From: Salinibacterium amurskyense
GTDB lineage: Bacteria; Actinomycetota; Actinomycetes; Actinomycetales; Microbacteriaceae
Assembly: GCF_002797685.1 (NCBI RefSeq)
Contig: NZ_PGFH01000002.1
Location: forward strand, 248,001 to 312,000
Direction: 5' to 3'
Length of the DNA stretch: 64,000 nucleotides
A program made the translations under genes and the position numbers. Of this stretch, positions 61,559 to 64,000 are shown one piece after another. The number at the start of each line of letters is the position of its first letter. Position 1 is the first letter of the stretch. A model generated the notes under the pieces. That model did no database searches, was not told the DNA's origin, and was given only the letters and a program-made list of their open reading frames with translations.

Positions 61559-61627
61559 GTTCGGTTCGCTCCATTCGCTCGGATCCTTTAGCTCGCTCGC
61601 GAGCGTCGGTCGGTCCGGGTGCTGCTG

Positions 61628-62383
61628 CTAGCGCGGCTGCATCCGGATCGCACCGTCGAGCCGAATCACTTCACCGTTGAGCATGGGGTTCTCAACGATG
61701 TGCTGCACGAGCGCGGCATACTCCGCCGGTCGTCCCAGCCGCGACGGATGCGGCACTTGCGCGCCGAGGGAATCTTGCGCCTCTTGCGGCAGGCCCGCCA
61801 TCATCGGCGTCTCGAAGATGCCCGGAGCGATCGTCATCACGCGCAGCAAGCTCGCCGCGAACTCGCGGGCGAGCGGCAGGGTCATGCCGGCGACGCCCGC
61901 TTTGGAGGCGGCGTACGAGGGCTGGCCGATCTGGCCGTCGAAGGCGGCGACGGATGCCGTGTTCACGATCACGCCGCGTTCGCCATCGATGGGCTCGGTT
62001 TCGACCATCGCGGCCGCAGCGAGCCGGATGACGTTGAACGTGCCCACGAGGTTGATGCCGATCACGGTCTCGAAGGTCTCCAAAGGCAGCACACCCTTGC
62101 GGCCGAGCGTCTTGCCCGGCGTCGCAACGCCAGCGCAGTTCACGACGATGCGCAGCGGAGCCACCGAGCCGGCGAGATCGACGGCAGCCTGAACGTCCGC
62201 TTCGGAGCGCACATCGGTGGGCGCGAATCGGAAGCCGTGTTCGGCGGCGATGTCGACTCCACGAGAGCTGGGCAGGTCGGCGATGGTGACCTGAGCACCC
62301 TGCGCGGCGAGGGCGCGAGCGGTGGCCAAGCCGAGGCCACTGGCGCCGCCGGTGATAAGAGCTGCGGCATCCTGAATCTTCAT
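61628..62383 (-). CDS. Short-chain dehydrogenase, 3-hydroxyacyl-CoA type
   Basis: A 251-residue NAD-binding SDR. The nucleotide motif is [17 protein letters not shown], followed by NCAG. The catalytic Ser is in [10 protein letters not shown], and Tyr and Lys are in YAASKAG. The N-terminus [17 protein letters not shown] and the pattern [11 protein letters not shown] are typical of the HSD10-like 3-hydroxy-2-methylbutyryl-CoA dehydrogenase group. The start is ATG at 62381-62383, overlapping the thiolase stop by one base. A longer frame upstream is not used. It oxidises the hydroxyacyl-CoA before thiolysis. Confidence 0.9.
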   Translation of the reverse strand: MKIQDAAALITGGASGLGLATARALAAQGAQVTIADLPSSRGVDIAAEHGFRFAPTDVRSEADVQAAVDLAGSVAPLRIVVNCAGVATPGKTLGRKGVLPLETFETVIGINLVGTFNVIRLAAAAMVETEPIDGERGVIVNTASVAAFDGQIGQPSYAASKAGVAGMTLPLAREFAASLLRVMTIAPGIFETPMMAGLPQEAQDSLGAQVPHPSRLGRPAEYAALVQHIVENPMLNGEVIRLDGAIRMQPR

Positions 62384-63537
62384 TAAAGCCTTTCGATGAG
62401 GGTTGCGTTGGCCATGCCGCCGCCTTCGCACATGACTTGGAGTCCGAAGCGACCGCCGCTGGCGTCGAGATTGTTGACGAGCGTGGTGAGCAGGCGAGTG
62501 CCGGAGGAACCGAGGGCGTGGCCAAGGGCGATGGCGCCGCCGCGGGGGTTCACGATCGTGGGATCGACGGGAAACTCTTGCAGCCAGGCGAGGGCGACCG
62601 AAGCGAAAGCTTCGTTGACTTCGATGCTGTCGAGTTGGTCGAGACGGATGCCGCTGCGTTCGAGAATGCGATGCGTGGCGGGAATGATGCCGGTCAGCAT
62701 CTCGATGGGGTCGGAGCCGACCACCGCAAAGGAATGGAAACGCGCGCGAGGCTTCAGACCGAGGGCGGCCGCCCGCTCTTCGCTCATGATGAGCGCCGCC
62801 GAGGCACCATCGGTGAGCGGCGAGGAGTTGCCGGCGGTCACGCGCCACTGAATTTCGGGAAAACGACCGGCGATCTTGGCGTCGTAAAAGACGGGCGAGA
62901 GCCCGGAGAGCTTCTCGGCGGTGGTGCCGGGGCGCACGGTTTCGTCGCGGTCGAGACCGGCGAGGGGCAGAATCTCCGAGCTGAAATCGGCGGCAGCGGC
63001 GCGAGCGTGCGAGAGAGCCGCATAAACGTCGAGGTCGTCGCGTTCAAGACCCCAGCGTGCGGCAATCAACTCAGCAGAGATGCCCTGAGTGACAAACCCT
63101 TCGGGGTACCGATTGCGGATCAAGCGACTCATGCCGCCCTGACCCAGCGTGGCCTGACCGAGGGGATGCGTGCTCATGAGTTCGACACCGCAGGCGATCA
63201 CGATGTCGTTGACGCCCGCCATGATCGACTGCGCGGCAAAGTGCGCTGCTTGCTGGCTTGAGCCACACTGACGGTCGATCGTGGTGGCGGGCACCGACTC
63301 GGGGAACCCTGCAGCGAGAACCGCGGTGCGGGTGACGTTGGCGGCTTGGCGGCCGGATTGCGTGACGCAGCCACCCATCACATCGTCGATCGTGGCCGGG
63401 TCGAGATCGTGACGATCGACCAGACTGCGCAATACTACGGCCAGAAGATCGACCGGATGCTCGCTCGAGAGCGCCCCACCAGGTTTTCCCCGGCCCGAAG
63501 GCGTTCGAATCGCGTCAACAATGACTGCCGTTGTCAT
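62383..63537 (-). CDS. Acetyl-CoA C-acyltransferase (thiolase)
   Basis: A 384-residue thiolase. The acyl-binding Cys is in [18 protein letters not shown] at about residue 90. The second site is [19 protein letters not shown] with the His, and the last Cys is in [13 protein letters not shown]. It cleaves 3-oxoacyl-CoA in beta-oxidation or branched-chain breakdown. It is coupled by TAATG to the SDR gene, so oxidation and thiolysis enzymes are made together. Confidence 0.94.
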   Translation of the reverse strand: MTTAVIVDAIRTPSGRGKPGGALSSEHPVDLLAVVLRSLVDRHDLDPATIDDVMGGCVTQSGRQAANVTRTAVLAAGFPESVPATTIDRQCGSSQQAAHFAAQSIMAGVNDIVIACGVELMSTHPLGQATLGQGGMSRLIRNRYPEGFVTQGISAELIAARWGLERDDLDVYAALSHARAAAADFSSEILPLAGLDRDETVRPGTTAEKLSGLSPVFYDAKIAGRFPEIQWRVTAGNSSPLTDGASAALIMSEERAAALGLKPRARFHSFAVVGSDPIEMLTGIIPATHRILERSGIRLDQLDSIEVNEAFASVALAWLQEFPVDPTIVNPRGGAIALGHALGSSGTRLLTTLVNNLDASGGRFGLQVMCEGGGMANATLIERL

Positions 63538-63592
63538 GGCTCAACCCTAACCGCGGGTGCGGGTGCGGGGAAGAGCCACGACAGTGACAGCT

Positions 63593-64000
63593 TTAGGCGG
63601 GTTCGACACCAAACGCGCGAGCCAGCTTGTCAATCTTTTGAGCACGGCCGAGGCGGGGCAGGTCGCTGCCGTCGCGGATGACGCGGCCACGAGCTTCGAA
63701 GTCTTCTAGGAAGTCGCGAGCCCACGCCACGTCGGAACGCGTGGGGCTGATGACCTCGTTGATGATCGGGAGTTGCTCGATGTCGAGGCAGAGCTTGCCG
63801 GTCATTCCGAGCGAGACGGCCATGTCGCCCTGCTCGCGCAGAACGGGGTGGCTCGTGCCGACGGTCGGGCCATCGATCGGGCCGGGCAGGTTGCCGACGC
63901 GGCTGGCGATGACCAAGCGTGAGCGGGGGTAAGCCATAGCGAGGTCGTCAGCACTAGCACCCGTGTCGCGACGGTAGTCGCCACTGCCGAAAGCGAGGCG
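63593..64000 (-). CDS. HpcH/HpaI aldolase or citrate lyase beta-like protein, C-terminal part
   Basis: The visible 135 codons continue past the right edge. The frame reads RLAFGSGDYRRDTGASADD before the internal Met at 63937, so the earlier start is outside. FGSGDYRRDTG is the CitE-like metal-binding loop. HPVLREQGDMAVSLGMTGKL and CLDIEQLPIINEVISPTRSD also match the family. It is likely a malyl-, citramalyl- or beta-methylmalyl-CoA lyase or thioesterase, and the choice cannot be made from this piece. It lies upstream of the thiolase-SDR genes in the same direction with 55 bases between, so it may belong to the same acyl-CoA route. Confidence 0.88.
   Translation of the reverse strand, partial: RLAFGSGDYRRDTGASADDLAMAYPRSRLVIASRVGNLPGPIDGPTVGTSHPVLREQGDMAVSLGMTGKLCLDIEQLPIINEVISPTRSDVAWARDFLEDFEARGRVIRDGSDLPRLGRAQKIDKLARAFGVEPA

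Noticed and set aside
61594-61605. Palindrome CGCTCGCGAGCG after the amino-acid ABC ATPase
   Set aside because: A 12-base self-complementary GC stretch with no loop is too weak to call a terminator and may be chance in GC-rich DNA.
61628-62848. 406-residue version of the SDR protein
   Set aside because: The extra 155 residues are Arg/His-rich and antiparallel in character to the thiolase frame. The conserved SDR start is at 62383.

Overview
The window is 64 kb of high-GC, densely coded DNA that looks like an actinobacterium of the Microbacteriaceae type. Evidence for this: GC-rich third codon positions, many 1-, 4- and 8-base gene overlaps, GTG/TTG starts, leaderless-looking promoters, a NAD(P)H:quinone reductase of the LpdA kind, an MgtA/PimB-type mannosyltransferase, and overall synteny-like content (BMP nucleoside ABC operon, GlpD/GlpK, DUF4956-VTC pair). 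No rRNA, tRNA, CRISPR array, transposase or phage gene was seen. The window is cut at both ends inside genes: trpS on the left and a CitE-like lyase gene on the right.

Layout. 0-12.9 kb: housekeeping genes (trpS fragment, exonuclease III, YihY membrane protein, PTS enzyme I, a membrane-fused ECF-type sigma factor, the sdhCDAB operon, a MerR regulator, a mannosyltransferase and a GDP-mannose pyrophosphorylase). 12.9-29 kb: a nucleoside uptake and catabolism region. One operon encodes a BMP lipoprotein, ABC ATPase, two permeases, cytidine deaminase and thymidine phosphorylase. It is followed by an MFS transporter, a nucleoside hydrolase divergent from a SAH-hydrolase-like enzyme plus IclR regulator, adenosine deaminase coupled to orphan Ula-type PTS EIIA and EIIB genes, and a purine nucleoside phosphorylase/phosphopentomutase-like pair. 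29-37 kb: quinone reductase, then a SorC-family regulator divergent from glpD-glpK and a large membrane-bound alpha/beta hydrolase. 37-44 kb: a LacI-controlled beta-glycoside ABC importer with a GH3 glycosidase. 44-53.6 kb: assorted enzymes, a DUF4349 lipoprotein, a small stress-type protein, an M50 protease and a DUF4956-polyphosphate polymerase pair. 53.7-57.5 kb: nrdA-nrdB with DnaA and NrdR boxes upstream. 57.5-64 kb: GNAT, a polar amino-acid ABC transporter, and an SDR-thiolase-lyase cluster for acyl-CoA degradation.

How the genes work together. Nucleosides enter by the ABC system and are deaminated (Cdd, Add). They are then split by phosphorolysis (DeoA, PNP) or hydrolysis (nucleoside hydrolase). 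The pentose-1-phosphate is isomerised by the PGM2-like mutase toward central metabolism. Glycerol enters by GlpK and GlpD and feeds electrons to quinone, as do SdhCDAB and the LpdA-like reductase.

The most unusual observations follow. (i) The RNR large subunit has no cysteine after C456, and a 26-residue micro-ORF two bases downstream encodes a CDSC-containing tail, so the redox tail looks split off. (ii) NrdB has Phe at the radical-tyrosine position, with ligand spacing identical to the Chlamydia Mn/Fe enzyme. (iii) The SAH-hydrolase-like protein has altered adenine-recognition residues. (iv) PTS EIIA/EIIB without EIIC are coupled to adenosine deaminase. (v) The hexamer GGATGC/GCATCC occurs about three times more often than base composition predicts.
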